A DNA stretch of 64,000 nt from Vibrio ponticus (lineage in GTDB: Bacteria > Pseudomonadota > Gammaproteobacteria > Enterobacterales > Vibrionaceae): assembly GCF_009938225.1 (NCBI RefSeq), contig NZ_AP019657.1, positions 682,001 to 746,000 of the forward strand, read 5' to 3'. The notes below the pieces were generated by a model. The model saw nothing but the letters and a program-made list of their open reading frames with translations. It was not told where the DNA came from and ran no database searches. How positions within the stretch are numbered: position 1 is the stretch's first letter; every line of letters begins with the position of its first letter. Positions 28,324 through 37,412 of this stretch are shown here, piece by piece. Position numbers and translations under genes: made by a program.

Positions 28324-29304
28324 TTACTCGCTATGAGAGCCAAATTGTTTAGCCGAGTAGGCAACGCGCTCTTCAGGTGTAGGATAGCGCCCCGGGGTAC
28401 CCAAACTTTCAATATGACGCAAGCGTGGCAATAGACCAGCGCCATTGGCAATTTGAATCGCTAAACCAGGTCGAGCATTGAGCTCTAGTACCATCGGACC
28501 TTCTTCTTTATCGAGTACCATGTCGGTACCCATGTAACCGAGCCCGGTCATTTCCCACGCACTAGAGGCAAGCACCAACAGTTTTTCCCAATGTGGTACC
28601 TGTAAGGTCATCAGGTCTTTACCCGTATCTGGGTGATGGCTAATCGGGCGGTCAAATTGCACCGCGCGAATCGCTCTACCTGTAGCGATATCAAGCCCAA
28701 CACCCACCGCACCTTGGTGCAAGTTTGCCTTACCATCAGACGCTGCGGTAGAACAACGCATCATCGCCATTACAGGGTAGCCTTTAAATACGATGATGCG
28801 CACATCTGGCACGCCTTCGTAACTAAAACCATCGAAACAGTCATCGAATTTAATTAGGTTCTCGACCACCGCAACGTCGTTTTTACCGCCGAGTGAAAAT
28901 AGCCCTGCTAACGCGTTACTGATGTGGCGTTCAACATCTTCTTTGTTGATGCTTGAGCCTGAAGGCTTGGTGTAAGTACCATCCTTGTGAGAGGTGATCA
29001 CTAGGATACCTTTACCCCCACTGCCTTGGGCAGGCTTAATTACAAAGCCCGGCCAATCTTTGACCATATCATGGATCTTTGGCACATCCGCTTGGTTGGC
29101 GATCACACCAATCAGTTTTGGTACGGTTGCCCCAGCCGCTTCGGCGATGATTTTGGTTTTAAGCTTGTCATCCACTAAAGGGTATTTTGAGCGATCATTG
29201 TAGCGACCAATGTAACTGTGGTTACGTTGGTTCATGCCCATAATACCCTTATGCTTTAGCTTAAAAGGGGAGGTGTAACGCTCTCTAAGTCGAGATAGAA
29301 ACAT
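28324..29304 (-). CDS. RimK-related alpha-L-glutamate ligase-like protein (ATP-grasp)
   Basis: A 326-residue cytoplasmic ATP-grasp enzyme related to RimK, expected to form a peptide-type amide bond using ATP. Features include GRYNDRSKYPLVDDKLKTKI near residue 33, the ATP-binding lysine and glycine loop in FVIKPAQGSGGKGILVI near 85-101, and the metal-binding C-terminal motif MVLELNARPGLAIQIANGAG near 272-291. It is the last gene of the three-gene leftward cassette and is separated from the membrane transglutaminase by 3 bases. The acceptor and donor substrates are unknown. Confidence 0.85.
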   Translation of the reverse strand: MFLSRLRERYTSPFKLKHKGIMGMNQRNHSYIGRYNDRSKYPLVDDKLKTKIIAEAAGATVPKLIGVIANQADVPKIHDMVKDWPGFVIKPAQGSGGKGILVITSHKDGTYTKPSGSSINKEDVERHISNALAGLFSLGGKNDVAVVENLIKFDDCFDGFSYEGVPDVRIIVFKGYPVMAMMRCSTAASDGKANLHQGAVGVGLDIATGRAIRAVQFDRPISHHPDTGKDLMTLQVPHWEKLLVLASSAWEMTGLGYMGTDMVLDKEEGPMVLELNARPGLAIQIANGAGLLPRLRHIESLGTPGRYPTPEERVAYSAKQFGSHSE

Positions 29305-29307
29305 GGC

Positions 29308-30816
29308 TTACTCCCCATCAACTAATGGCTTAAAGCGACGAAGCTCAGTCAAACGGTAACCAGTGTAAGTACCCAGCAGTAGAATACATGCCAGTACAAT
29401 CAGCTGAAGACCAATAAAGTTAAAGGTCAGGTGCTGCACATATTCGTTGGTCATGGCTAGGTAAACCAAAACCGAAGTCATCAGTGAGCCGCCACCTTGC
29501 ATAACTACTTCTTTCGGACCTTCTTCTTCCCATAGAATCGACATACGTTCAATTGTCCATGACAAGATGATCATCGGGAAGAAGGTAATCGACAGACCTT
29601 CAGTCAAACCGATCTTAAATGCCACCACGGTAAATACGGAGATAATCATAATTACCGTAATAATCACCGCGGAGATACGGGCAACAAGCAATAGGTTCAG
29701 TCGCGACAAATAGCTGCGGATCACCAGACCCGTACCGACAATCAGCAAGAAGCCTACAATACCAGTGAGCAACTGCGTTTGCACAAAGGCAACAGCAATC
29801 AGTACCGGCATAAAGGTACCAGAAGTCTTCAGACCGATAATGACGCGTAGGAATACCACGATCAGAGCACCGATAGGGATCAGCATGATGGTTTTAAACA
29901 TCGCTTGCTCTTCCAGCGGTAAGCTGTGAATTGAGAGGTTAAGTAGCGCGTCCGCTTCTACTTTGTCTCGGGTCGCTTGCTGTGGTGAAATTTCCTGCGC
30001 CAGCATTGAGAAATGCACTTGGCTATTTTGACCGCCCATTAGGTCAAGCAGTGAGATGTTTGATTCATCCCACACCAGAATGTTTGGTGAGATCGCTTGA
30101 TCAGCGGTTCTTGGGTTGAACAGTTGCCACTGCTTACCATCCCAAACTTGGTTCATTTGCTGGATCGTTTGACGACGGCGACCATCTTCTAACTCAATCA
30201 CCCCAGCAATTTTGCTTGGGATTTTGTTGTAAGCCAGAATTTTATCAACCGCTTGTACACGGGACATGCCGTTTAGGATTAGTGCGGCATTTTGACTGTC
30301 GTTGTCGTTTAGCTGCTTAATAATCTCACGAGTAAAGGTAATGTCATCCGCTGAGCGTTTGCTCGCACGCTCAGTAAGGGCAACTACTGCCGCTTCCGTT
30401 GGACCATCAAAAGTGGGAGCGATGATTTCATCAGACGGCGGAATAGGTGTTACCTTCGCTTGTGGGTCGACTAGGAATTGCGCCTTGTAGTAGATGGTCT
30501 GAGGCCCCGTTGCTTGGCGAATAGACCACTCGGCGCGGCGACCTTGCTCGTTACTGGCATAGGCAACACCGTAACCCGCAGAAGATGAGTTTTCACTGAT
30601 TTTAGTAAAACCAGTTTGTGTATCAGGCACTGCCAGTGACGCTTTGACTGGTTTACCTTCCGCATCGAATTGTACTCGAGCCTCAATATCCCAGACCTGA
30701 CGAGTTTCACCCGGTGTCCAAGGCACACCGTAGCTTTCATGACGGAAAATACTTAGGGCAGCACCCACGCCGATAAGCAGCGCGACGAATATGTATAAAG
30801 GGACCTTAGAAGTCAT
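29308..30816 (-). CDS. Membrane inactive-transglutaminase protein (7TM)
   Basis: A 502-residue inner-membrane protein. One N-terminal helix (residues 7-23) anchors a periplasmic region (about 25-310) with an inactive-transglutaminase fold: SRVQAVDKILAYNKIPSKIA followed by QQMNQVWDGKQWQLFNPRT. Seven closely spaced helices follow from about residue 320 to 485 (starting FKTIMLIPIGALIVVFLRVI). The transglutaminase triad residues are not recognisable. The family always seems to sit with an ATP-grasp ligase and a retropepsin-like protease, as here; it is presumably the membrane-bound link between the two. The function is not known. Confidence 0.85.
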   Translation of the reverse strand: MTSKVPLYIFVALLIGVGAALSIFRHESYGVPWTPGETRQVWDIEARVQFDAEGKPVKASLAVPDTQTGFTKISENSSSAGYGVAYASNEQGRRAEWSIRQATGPQTIYYKAQFLVDPQAKVTPIPPSDEIIAPTFDGPTEAAVVALTERASKRSADDITFTREIIKQLNDNDSQNAALILNGMSRVQAVDKILAYNKIPSKIAGVIELEDGRRRQTIQQMNQVWDGKQWQLFNPRTADQAISPNILVWDESNISLLDLMGGQNSQVHFSMLAQEISPQQATRDKVEADALLNLSIHSLPLEEQAMFKTIMLIPIGALIVVFLRVIIGLKTSGTFMPVLIAVAFVQTQLLTGIVGFLLIVGTGLVIRSYLSRLNLLLVARISAVIITVIMIISVFTVVAFKIGLTEGLSITFFPMIILSWTIERMSILWEEEGPKEVVMQGGGSLMTSVLVYLAMTNEYVQHLTFNFIGLQLIVLACILLLGTYTGYRLTELRRFKPLVDGE

Positions 30817-30833
30817 AGCAAGCCTTATTGGTT

Positions 30834-31574
30834 TTATTCTTGTTCAGACTGAACGTACTTTTTGCTTACGTCTACCACCGCGATATCTTGAATAAATTCA
30901 CGACCTAACAGCACAGGGTGGCTCATTTGAGAGCGGTCTGCCAGGGTAAACTGCGCTTTTTCATGAATTTTACCAACTTGAACCCAAAGTTCGACCACTG
31001 CGCGGCGTTCTACTTCAGTATTGGTTGATTGACGGATTTTCACAAACTTGACGATCGGCGCTTCAATCCAGTTGCTGTCATCAGACGGGGTATTTTCATC
31101 TGATAAATGGAAGCGAACCCACTTTTTACCGTTGCGTTCGAACTCTTCGACATCAACAGCATTCAGCGATGAGGTTGCTGCACCAGTATCCACACGAGCA
31201 TCGAAAGTTTGCTTGATAGAATCAATCGTCACTTTCTCAATCGCGCCGAGAACTACGCCATGCGCAACAGGTTGTGGCGCTGGCGGGATGACAACAGGGG
31301 CAACCACTTTTTTCTCTTGCTCAACAATTTTTGCCAACGTCACGGTTTGCATGTCGATGGTTTTATCTTGCAGATGCTGGATTTTTTTCTCTAGGCTGGT
31401 GATGTACTCAGATTGAGCATCAACTTGAGTGCCAAGGGTTGAGATTTGTGCGTTAAGGTTCGTTTCAACCGCTTGAATCGCGGCTAAAGTCTCTTGATGA
31501 TTTTGTGTGCTGTTAGTAAGGGTACAGCCAGATAACAGAGTAAGCGCTACTACAGGTGTTAATCGGATGAACAT
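30834..31574 (-). CDS. Lipoprotein retropepsin-like protease ('ATP-dependent zinc protease' family)
   Basis: A 246-residue exported lipoprotein. I chose the ATG at 31574, which puts a signal peptide right at the N-terminus with lipobox LLSGC (Cys17); an in-frame ATG lies ten codons upstream. A coiled coil follows (residues 28-85), then a Pro/Val linker, then the protease-like domain. The motif VDTGAATSSLNAVD at about 128-141 has the D-T-G-A core of retropepsin-type aspartic proteases, and PVLLGREFIQDIAVVDVS is the matching C-terminal motif. The database name refers to zinc, but no zinc motif is visible. It is the first gene of the three-gene cassette. Confidence 0.84.
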   Translation of the reverse strand: MFIRLTPVVALTLLSGCTLTNSTQNHQETLAAIQAVETNLNAQISTLGTQVDAQSEYITSLEKKIQHLQDKTIDMQTVTLAKIVEQEKKVVAPVVIPPAPQPVAHGVVLGAIEKVTIDSIKQTFDARVDTGAATSSLNAVDVEEFERNGKKWVRFHLSDENTPSDDSNWIEAPIVKFVKIRQSTNTEVERRAVVELWVQVGKIHEKAQFTLADRSQMSHPVLLGREFIQDIAVVDVSKKYVQSEQE

Positions 31575-31933
31575 TAAAATGCCTACGTTTTCTTTTTGTT
31601 TCATTACAACAGGTGGTTATCGCGAAGCACCCATTGATAATGGTATGAGTTAATTAACGTTTTTAATTTTAGACTAAGGTGCACAAAACCTCATAGAAGA
31701 ACTTAAAAAAGTTGTGTTGAGTGAAGAAGGAATAACCTAAGTCTATATCTGCAAAGGAATAAAATGTGATCTAGAGCCGATTTGTCAATAAACCGGTGAC
31801 CACAACTTTAACTTTCGCCAAATAAAAAACGAGGATGCAATATGCATCCTCGTTAGGTTACTGATAGAGCAGTCAATTTGAGTTAAATCCATGTCAATTA
31901 TTGATAATAGTCGCCAGGATTTATTTGTTGGTA
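31575..31933. other. Gap with protease-operon promoter and cmoB terminator
   Basis: 359 bases without a gene. The left end holds the cmoB terminator; the right part, AT-rich (31650-31800), should contain the promoter of the leftward three-gene cassette. I see no repeat or operator that I can name. Confidence 0.5.
31822..31854 (-). terminator. cmoB terminator
   Basis: This lies at coordinates lower than the cmoB stop (31934) and reads, on the minus strand, as a 12-bp perfect stem AACGAGGATGCA/TGCATCCTCGTT followed by a T-run. Confidence 0.88.
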
Positions 31934-32905
31934 CTATGGCTTAGTCGCAACCAATACAGCGCGACGTGGTGCTGGGTGACCTTCAACCGTTTTACTTGGG
32001 TCGTTTTGATCTAAGTAATCTGGTAGTGAGTTGTGTGTCATCCAGTCGGTGGTGCGTTGTTCATCGGTTGATGTGACATTTTCATCAACAATACGCACGT
32101 CGACAAAGCCAACTTGCTCCAGCCAAACTTTTAGCGCTTTGGCTGAAGGGAAGAAGTAAACGTTACGCATTTGCGCGTAGCGATCGACCGGCACAAGTAC
32201 AGAAGTCTCGTCACCTTCAATCACTAGCGTCTCAAGCACCAATTCACCGCCAGAAACTAGCTGATCTTTTAGTTGGATAAGGTGATCCAGTGGTGAACGA
32301 CGGTGGTAAAGCACACCCATGCTAAACACGGTGTCAAACGCCTCGAGTTTTGGTAGCTGTTCAATACCAAGTGGTAATAGATGAGCGCGTTGATCGTCGC
32401 CCATCATTTTACGAATCGCTTCAAACTGGATCAGGAATAGGTGCGATGGGTCAATCCCCACAGTAAGGCGTGCGCCTTCACCTAACATGCGCCACATGTG
32501 GTAGCCGTTACCACAACCCACATCAAGTACACTGCGATTTTTCAGCGGAGTGATGTGTGGCAATACGCGATCCCATTTCCAGTCACTGCGCCATTCGGTG
32601 TCAATGTGGATACCATGTACGTGGTAAGGACCTTTGCGCCATGGGTGGAAGGTGCGCAGTAAGTTCTCAAGTTTTTTCAACTCACCGGTGTGCATTGGCT
32701 CGTTGTTTGTGATCGTTACTGACTCTTTGATATCGATGTTATCTGGCGTGCCAGCAGGAATTTTATTTAGCGCACGTAGCCAGCGATCAAAGTCACCGTG
32801 CTCTGCGTTTTGCCAGTCGGTCAGTTGCTGTGGCAATACATTTAGCCATGGCTGCAGACGCGTATCTTGGGCGATAAGTTGGTAGAAATTGGCAAAATTA
32901 AACAT
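31934..32905 (-). CDS. cmoB: tRNA U34 carboxymethyltransferase CmoB
   Basis: Transfers the carboxymethyl group from carboxy-SAM to 5-hydroxyuridine at tRNA position 34, giving cmo5U. The 323-residue protein has an N-terminal helical part (residues 1-90), the conserved [20 protein letters not shown] near 89-108, the nucleotide-binding motif [20 protein letters not shown] near 124-143 and [15 protein letters not shown], then [20 protein letters not shown]. It is downstream of cmoA in the same direction (70 bases apart), as in E. coli, and ends at a strong terminator. Confidence 0.96.
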   Translation of the reverse strand: MFNFANFYQLIAQDTRLQPWLNVLPQQLTDWQNAEHGDFDRWLRALNKIPAGTPDNIDIKESVTITNNEPMHTGELKKLENLLRTFHPWRKGPYHVHGIHIDTEWRSDWKWDRVLPHITPLKNRSVLDVGCGNGYHMWRMLGEGARLTVGIDPSHLFLIQFEAIRKMMGDDQRAHLLPLGIEQLPKLEAFDTVFSMGVLYHRRSPLDHLIQLKDQLVSGGELVLETLVIEGDETSVLVPVDRYAQMRNVYFFPSAKALKVWLEQVGFVDVRIVDENVTSTDEQRTTDWMTHNSLPDYLDQNDPSKTVEGHPAPRRAVLVATKP

Positions 32906-32975
32906 AGTTTTTCACAGAGTAATAGGTTAAAAAATTGACATAAAGTACTGGCAGCTAGACACTTCTCGCTTCTCG

Positions 32976-33731
<756 letters not shown>

Positions 33732-33816
33732 TTACAGTCAGCATTAAAAGGGCGCGTATTTTATGAAAAATTCGCGTCCATGTCATGTTTTGCATCAAGC
33801 CAATCGTCAGTAGTGG

Positions 33817-34683
33817 TTAAAACATACTGATTTGTGACTGACCATCGTTGGCAGGGAAGGGCGCAAGCTCTGGCAGTGCAACCTGCTGAGCCAGCTTCTG
33901 ATAGAGCTTAAGCGCCAATTCAGGAGCCAATACATTGTCTGGGGTATGAATCATGAGATAGGGCTGTTTTCCGTCGGCTATCCATTGCGGCAGTTTGCTC
34001 AACCATGGCTTAAAAAAGTCCAGATTAGCGTCCAGTTCAGGATGACCAATAAAGCGAATCATCGGGTGATGAGCCGTTGCGATTGCATGCACAGGTACGC
34101 GCGGTTTCTTTTGCTGAGCATCGATGATCACTTCGTTAATGGGTTCGGCAGCAAACACAGGGCGGCTGTCCATAATGATGCGATCAATGCCAGCTTCGAT
34201 TAACCAATGGTTGAAACGTTTTTCATCATCATTTTTGGCAAAATAGCCCAGATGGCGCACTTCAACACCAAGAGGAAAATTAGGCGGAAACAGCGCACAG
34301 AACTTTTGTAATGTCGGCAAATCGGCTGGGGTAAAAGCCGCCGGCAATTGAATTGTCCATTGCCCAATACGTTCGTGCAGCGGCGCCATAATCTGCATGA
34401 AATCTTTCAGCTGAGCTTGAGAGCCTTTGAGCATTTGCTGGTGGGTAATCGCTTTAGGTAGCTTGAAGGTGAATTTAAAATCATCATGCGTCGCCGCGTG
34501 CCAGTTACGTACCGTGGTCAGGTTTGGCGTGGCGTAAAAGGTGGTGTTGCCCTCTACGGTATGAAACACACTGGCGTACTTTTCTAGCCTTTCAGCTGGC
34601 TTGGTGCCACTGCCATAAAAGCTCTGTTGCCATTGATTATGCGACCACATCGTTAAGCCGAGACGCAAAGGTAATGATGTCAT
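33817..34683 (-). CDS. yecE: DUF72 (YecE-like) protein
   Basis: A 288-residue TIM-barrel-like protein of unknown function. It has the DUF72 pattern: RLGLTMWSHNQWQQSFYGSG at the N-terminus, FHTVEGNTTFYATPNLTTVRNW near 40-61, FTFKLPKAITHQQML near 70-84, and PLGVEVRHLGYF near 137-148. E. coli yecE is likewise grouped with cmoAB and aspS, supporting the symbol. It lies upstream of cmoA (103 bases) facing the same way and is divergent from aspS. No catalytic function is established for the family. Confidence 0.88.
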   Translation of the reverse strand: MTSLPLRLGLTMWSHNQWQQSFYGSGTKPAERLEKYASVFHTVEGNTTFYATPNLTTVRNWHAATHDDFKFTFKLPKAITHQQMLKGSQAQLKDFMQIMAPLHERIGQWTIQLPAAFTPADLPTLQKFCALFPPNFPLGVEVRHLGYFAKNDDEKRFNHWLIEAGIDRIIMDSRPVFAAEPINEVIIDAQQKKPRVPVHAIATAHHPMIRFIGHPELDANLDFFKPWLSKLPQWIADGKQPYLMIHTPDNVLAPELALKLYQKLAQQVALPELAPFPANDGQSQISMF

Positions 34684-35014
34684 AATGATAGCTACGTAAT
34701 TCCTTATAAAGAGACTTTACCTGAGCATAGCGATCCGAGACAACCGTTGGTGCCAATTAGTCGTGCTCACTGCACTCGCTGAACCTAGCATCTTGAGGTA
34801 AGTTGGGTATATAATCTCTGCCAATTTTTGCTATTGATGTGGTTTTGCCCTTTTGCTGGTTTAAAAAGCATCAATAGAGAGTAAATCGCAATAAATTGTA
34901 TGCTGAATGGTCGATTTTATCTGGCTTTCAGCGTATAAATGGAACTTTGGTCCGTTGGCAATATCGTGCCCAGCGGACAGTATTAACATTATTTGAGAGA
35001 TTGGGAATTTCATT
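34684..35014. promoter_or_regulatory. yecE-aspS divergent promoter region with repeat copy
   Basis: 331 bases. A repeat copy (34771-34815: TGCACTCGCTGAACCTAGCA, TCTTGAGGTAAGTTGGGTAT) lies here and ends in TATAAT (34810-34815), which could act as a -10 element for aspS; no well-spaced -35 was found. The remaining ~200 bases form a long aspS leader with no clear hairpin. Confidence 0.45.
34771..34815 (+). repeat. Dispersed repeat copy before aspS
   Basis: Shares TGAACCTAGCATCT-GAGGT-A-TTGGG-ATA with the copy at 59090-59130 before ruvC. A truncated copy on the other strand is at about 41061-41083 before icd. Confidence 0.7.
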
Positions 35015-36793
35015 ATGCGTACCCATTACTGTGGTCACCTGAACAAGTCCCTTGCAGGACAAACTGTAGAACTATGCGGCTGGGTTAACCGTCGTCGTGA
35101 TTTAGGCGGTCTGATTTTTATCGATATGCGAGATCGTGAAGGCGTTGTTCAGGTAGTTGTCGATCCAGATATGGCTGATGCTTACAAAGTAGCAGAGCAA
35201 CTACGTAATGAATTCTGTATCAAACTAACCGGTGAAGTTCGCGCACGTCCAGAAAGCCAAGTAAATGCTGGCATGGCGACAGGTGAAGTAGAGATTCTGG
35301 CAACAGGTCTTGAAATCATCAACCGCAGCGACGTTCTACCACTAGACTTCAACCAAAAGAACTCTGAAGAGCAACGTCTAAAGTACCGTTACCTAGACCT
35401 ACGTCGTCCAGAAATGAGCGACCGCATCAAACTACGCGCTAAAGCATCAAGCTTCGTACGTCGTTTCCTAGATGACAACGGCTTCCTAGACATCGAAACG
35501 CCAGTACTGACTAAAGCGACGCCAGAAGGTGCACGTGACTACCTAGTACCAAGCCGTGTACACAAAGGCAGCTTCTACGCGCTACCTCAATCACCACAGC
35601 TATTCAAACAGCTACTAATGATGTCTGGTTTTGACCGTTACTACCAAATCGTTAAGTGTTTCCGTGACGAAGACCTACGTGCTGATCGTCAACCAGAATT
35701 CACTCAGATCGATATCGAAACGTCATTCATGACGGCTGATCAAGTACGTGAAAAAACGGAAGAGATGATTCGTCAAATGTGGCAAGAGCTACTGAACGTT
35801 GATCTAGGTCAGTTCCCAGTAATGTCATTTGAAGAAGCGGCACGCCGTTTTGGTTCTGATAAGCCAGATCTACGTAACCCTCTTGAGCTTGTTGACGTTG
35901 CAGATATCCTAAAAGATGTCGACTTCAAAGTATTCTCTGGTCCTGCTAATGACGAGAAAGGTCGTGTGGCAGTGATTCGTGTACCAGGTGGCGCTGCGCT
36001 ATCTCGTAAGCAAATCGACGAATACACTAACTTCGTAGGTATTTACGGTGCGAAGGGTCTAGCATGGATGAAAGTAAACGACCGTGCAGCAGGCTTTGAA
36101 GGCGTACAATCTCCAGTAGCTAAGTTCCTAAATGAAGAAGTTGTGGCACAACTACTTGATCGCACTCAAGCGGAAACTGGTGACATCATCCTATTTGGTG
36201 CAGACAGCAAACGCGTTGTAACAGAAGCGATGGGTGCACTACGTCTTAAACTAGGTACTGACCTTGAGCTAACTGATAAGTCAGCTTGGAAACCGCTATG
36301 GGTTGTTGACTTCCCAATGTTTGAAGAAGACGACGAAGGTAACCTACACGCGATGCACCACCCATTCACATCGCCGCTAGGTCTAACTGCTGAAGAGTTG
36401 AAAGCGAACCCAGCATCAGCTAACTCAAACGCATACGACATGGTTATCAACGGCTACGAAGTGGGCGGTGGTTCAGTACGTATCCACAACGCAGAAATGC
36501 AAGCAGCAGTATTTGATATCTTAGGTATCGATGCAGATGAGCAAAAACTGAAGTTTGGCTTCCTACTAGACGCACTGAAATTCGGTACACCTCCACACGC
36601 AGGTCTTGCTTTCGGTCTAGACCGTCTAGTAATGCTGCTTTGTGGTACTGATAATATTCGTGACGTTATCGCATTCCCTAAAACAACAGCTGCTGCGTGT
36701 CTACTAACAGACGCACCAAGCCTTGCTAACCCAGCAGCTCTTGAAGAGCTAGCAATTGCGGTTACAGTAGCGAAAGAGAAAGCAGCAGAGTAA
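35015..36793 (+). CDS. aspS: Aspartyl-tRNA synthetase
   Basis: Class IIb synthetase charging tRNA-Asp. The 592-residue protein has an N-terminal OB anticodon-binding domain ([20 protein letters not shown] near residues 20-39), class II motif 1 at [20 protein letters not shown] near 151, motif 2 ([20 protein letters not shown] near 218-237), the bacterial GAD insertion domain (about 290-420), and motif 3 [20 protein letters not shown] near 530-549. It is intact and of normal length, strongly biased toward a few codons (for example CTA for Leu), consistent with high expression. It is monocistronic with its own terminator. Confidence 0.98.
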   Translation: MRTHYCGHLNKSLAGQTVELCGWVNRRRDLGGLIFIDMRDREGVVQVVVDPDMADAYKVAEQLRNEFCIKLTGEVRARPESQVNAGMATGEVEILATGLEIINRSDVLPLDFNQKNSEEQRLKYRYLDLRRPEMSDRIKLRAKASSFVRRFLDDNGFLDIETPVLTKATPEGARDYLVPSRVHKGSFYALPQSPQLFKQLLMMSGFDRYYQIVKCFRDEDLRADRQPEFTQIDIETSFMTADQVREKTEEMIRQMWQELLNVDLGQFPVMSFEEAARRFGSDKPDLRNPLELVDVADILKDVDFKVFSGPANDEKGRVAVIRVPGGAALSRKQIDEYTNFVGIYGAKGLAWMKVNDRAAGFEGVQSPVAKFLNEEVVAQLLDRTQAETGDIILFGADSKRVVTEAMGALRLKLGTDLELTDKSAWKPLWVVDFPMFEEDDEGNLHAMHHPFTSPLGLTAEELKANPASANSNAYDMVINGYEVGGGSVRIHNAEMQAAVFDILGIDADEQKLKFGFLLDALKFGTPPHAGLAFGLDRLVMLLCGTDNIRDVIAFPKTTAAACLLTDAPSLANPAALEELAIAVTVAKEKAAE

Positions 36794-36815
36794 TTAACCC
36801 TGCTAATCAGATAGT

Positions 36816-36847
36816 AAAAAGCCACTTCCGATGAAGTGGCTTTTTTT
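36816..36847 (+). terminator. aspS terminator
   Basis: AAAAGCCACTTC and GAAGTGGCTTTT pair around CGAT, followed by T residues. Confidence 0.9.
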
Positions 36848-36896
36848 ATACCTGCAAACTTTGCAATTGAAGCATATCGCGATTGAAACAGCGCAG

Positions 36897-37412
36897 TTAA
36901 GCGAACAACATCCTTAACCACAGTCCCCATGGTGTCGTGATACCGGCAGTGAGGTACTTGATCTCACCATCTTTAATCACCGCAATGGTTGGCGTAACGC
37001 TAATGCCCCAAGCTTGACTTACGGGCTGCTCAACATCATTGATTACCGTAAACTGGTGTTGCTTCGCATCTAGGTACGACTGGATTCGCTCATCGTCGCC
37101 GGACGAAAGCGCCACTGTCACCACTTGATGATCGTTGGCAAACCAATCCACAGTTGGGCTAACCCACTTACACGCGCCGCACCAAGTCGCCCAGAAATAG
37201 ACAATCACTGGCTCGCCTTGTTTACTGAGTGCATTCACATCAACTGGGTTGCCCTCAATATCCATCGCTTGGATCTCAGGTGCTTTACCTTTAGGGGCGG
37301 AACTACTGTGATAAAAGTCCATTGCATAAGATGCGCCCGCGATGATCACGAAGGCAAAGCCGAGCTCTCTTAACCAATATTTCCAACCGGATTTATTCTT
37401 AGTCTTACTCAT
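36897..37412 (-). CDS. scsD: ScsD-like membrane-anchored thioredoxin
   Basis: A 171-residue thiol-disulfide oxidoreductase. One N-terminal membrane helix (residues 16-32) places a thioredoxin domain in the periplasm; the active site is WCGAC with Cys78 and Cys81 in YFWATWCGACKWVSP. The cis-Pro loop is in GISVTPTIAVIKDGEI near 140-155. Its start overlaps the stop of the scsB-like gene by 4 bases, so they are co-translated. ScsB-type proteins pass electrons to such periplasmic thioredoxins. The symbol is by similarity and context; TlpA/ResA-type naming is the alternative. Confidence 0.82.
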   Translation of the reverse strand: MSKTKNKSGWKYWLRELGFAFVIIAGASYAMDFYHSSSAPKGKAPEIQAMDIEGNPVDVNALSKQGEPVIVYFWATWCGACKWVSPTVDWFANDHQVVTVALSSGDDERIQSYLDAKQHQFTVINDVEQPVSQAWGISVTPTIAVIKDGEIKYLTAGITTPWGLWLRMLFA

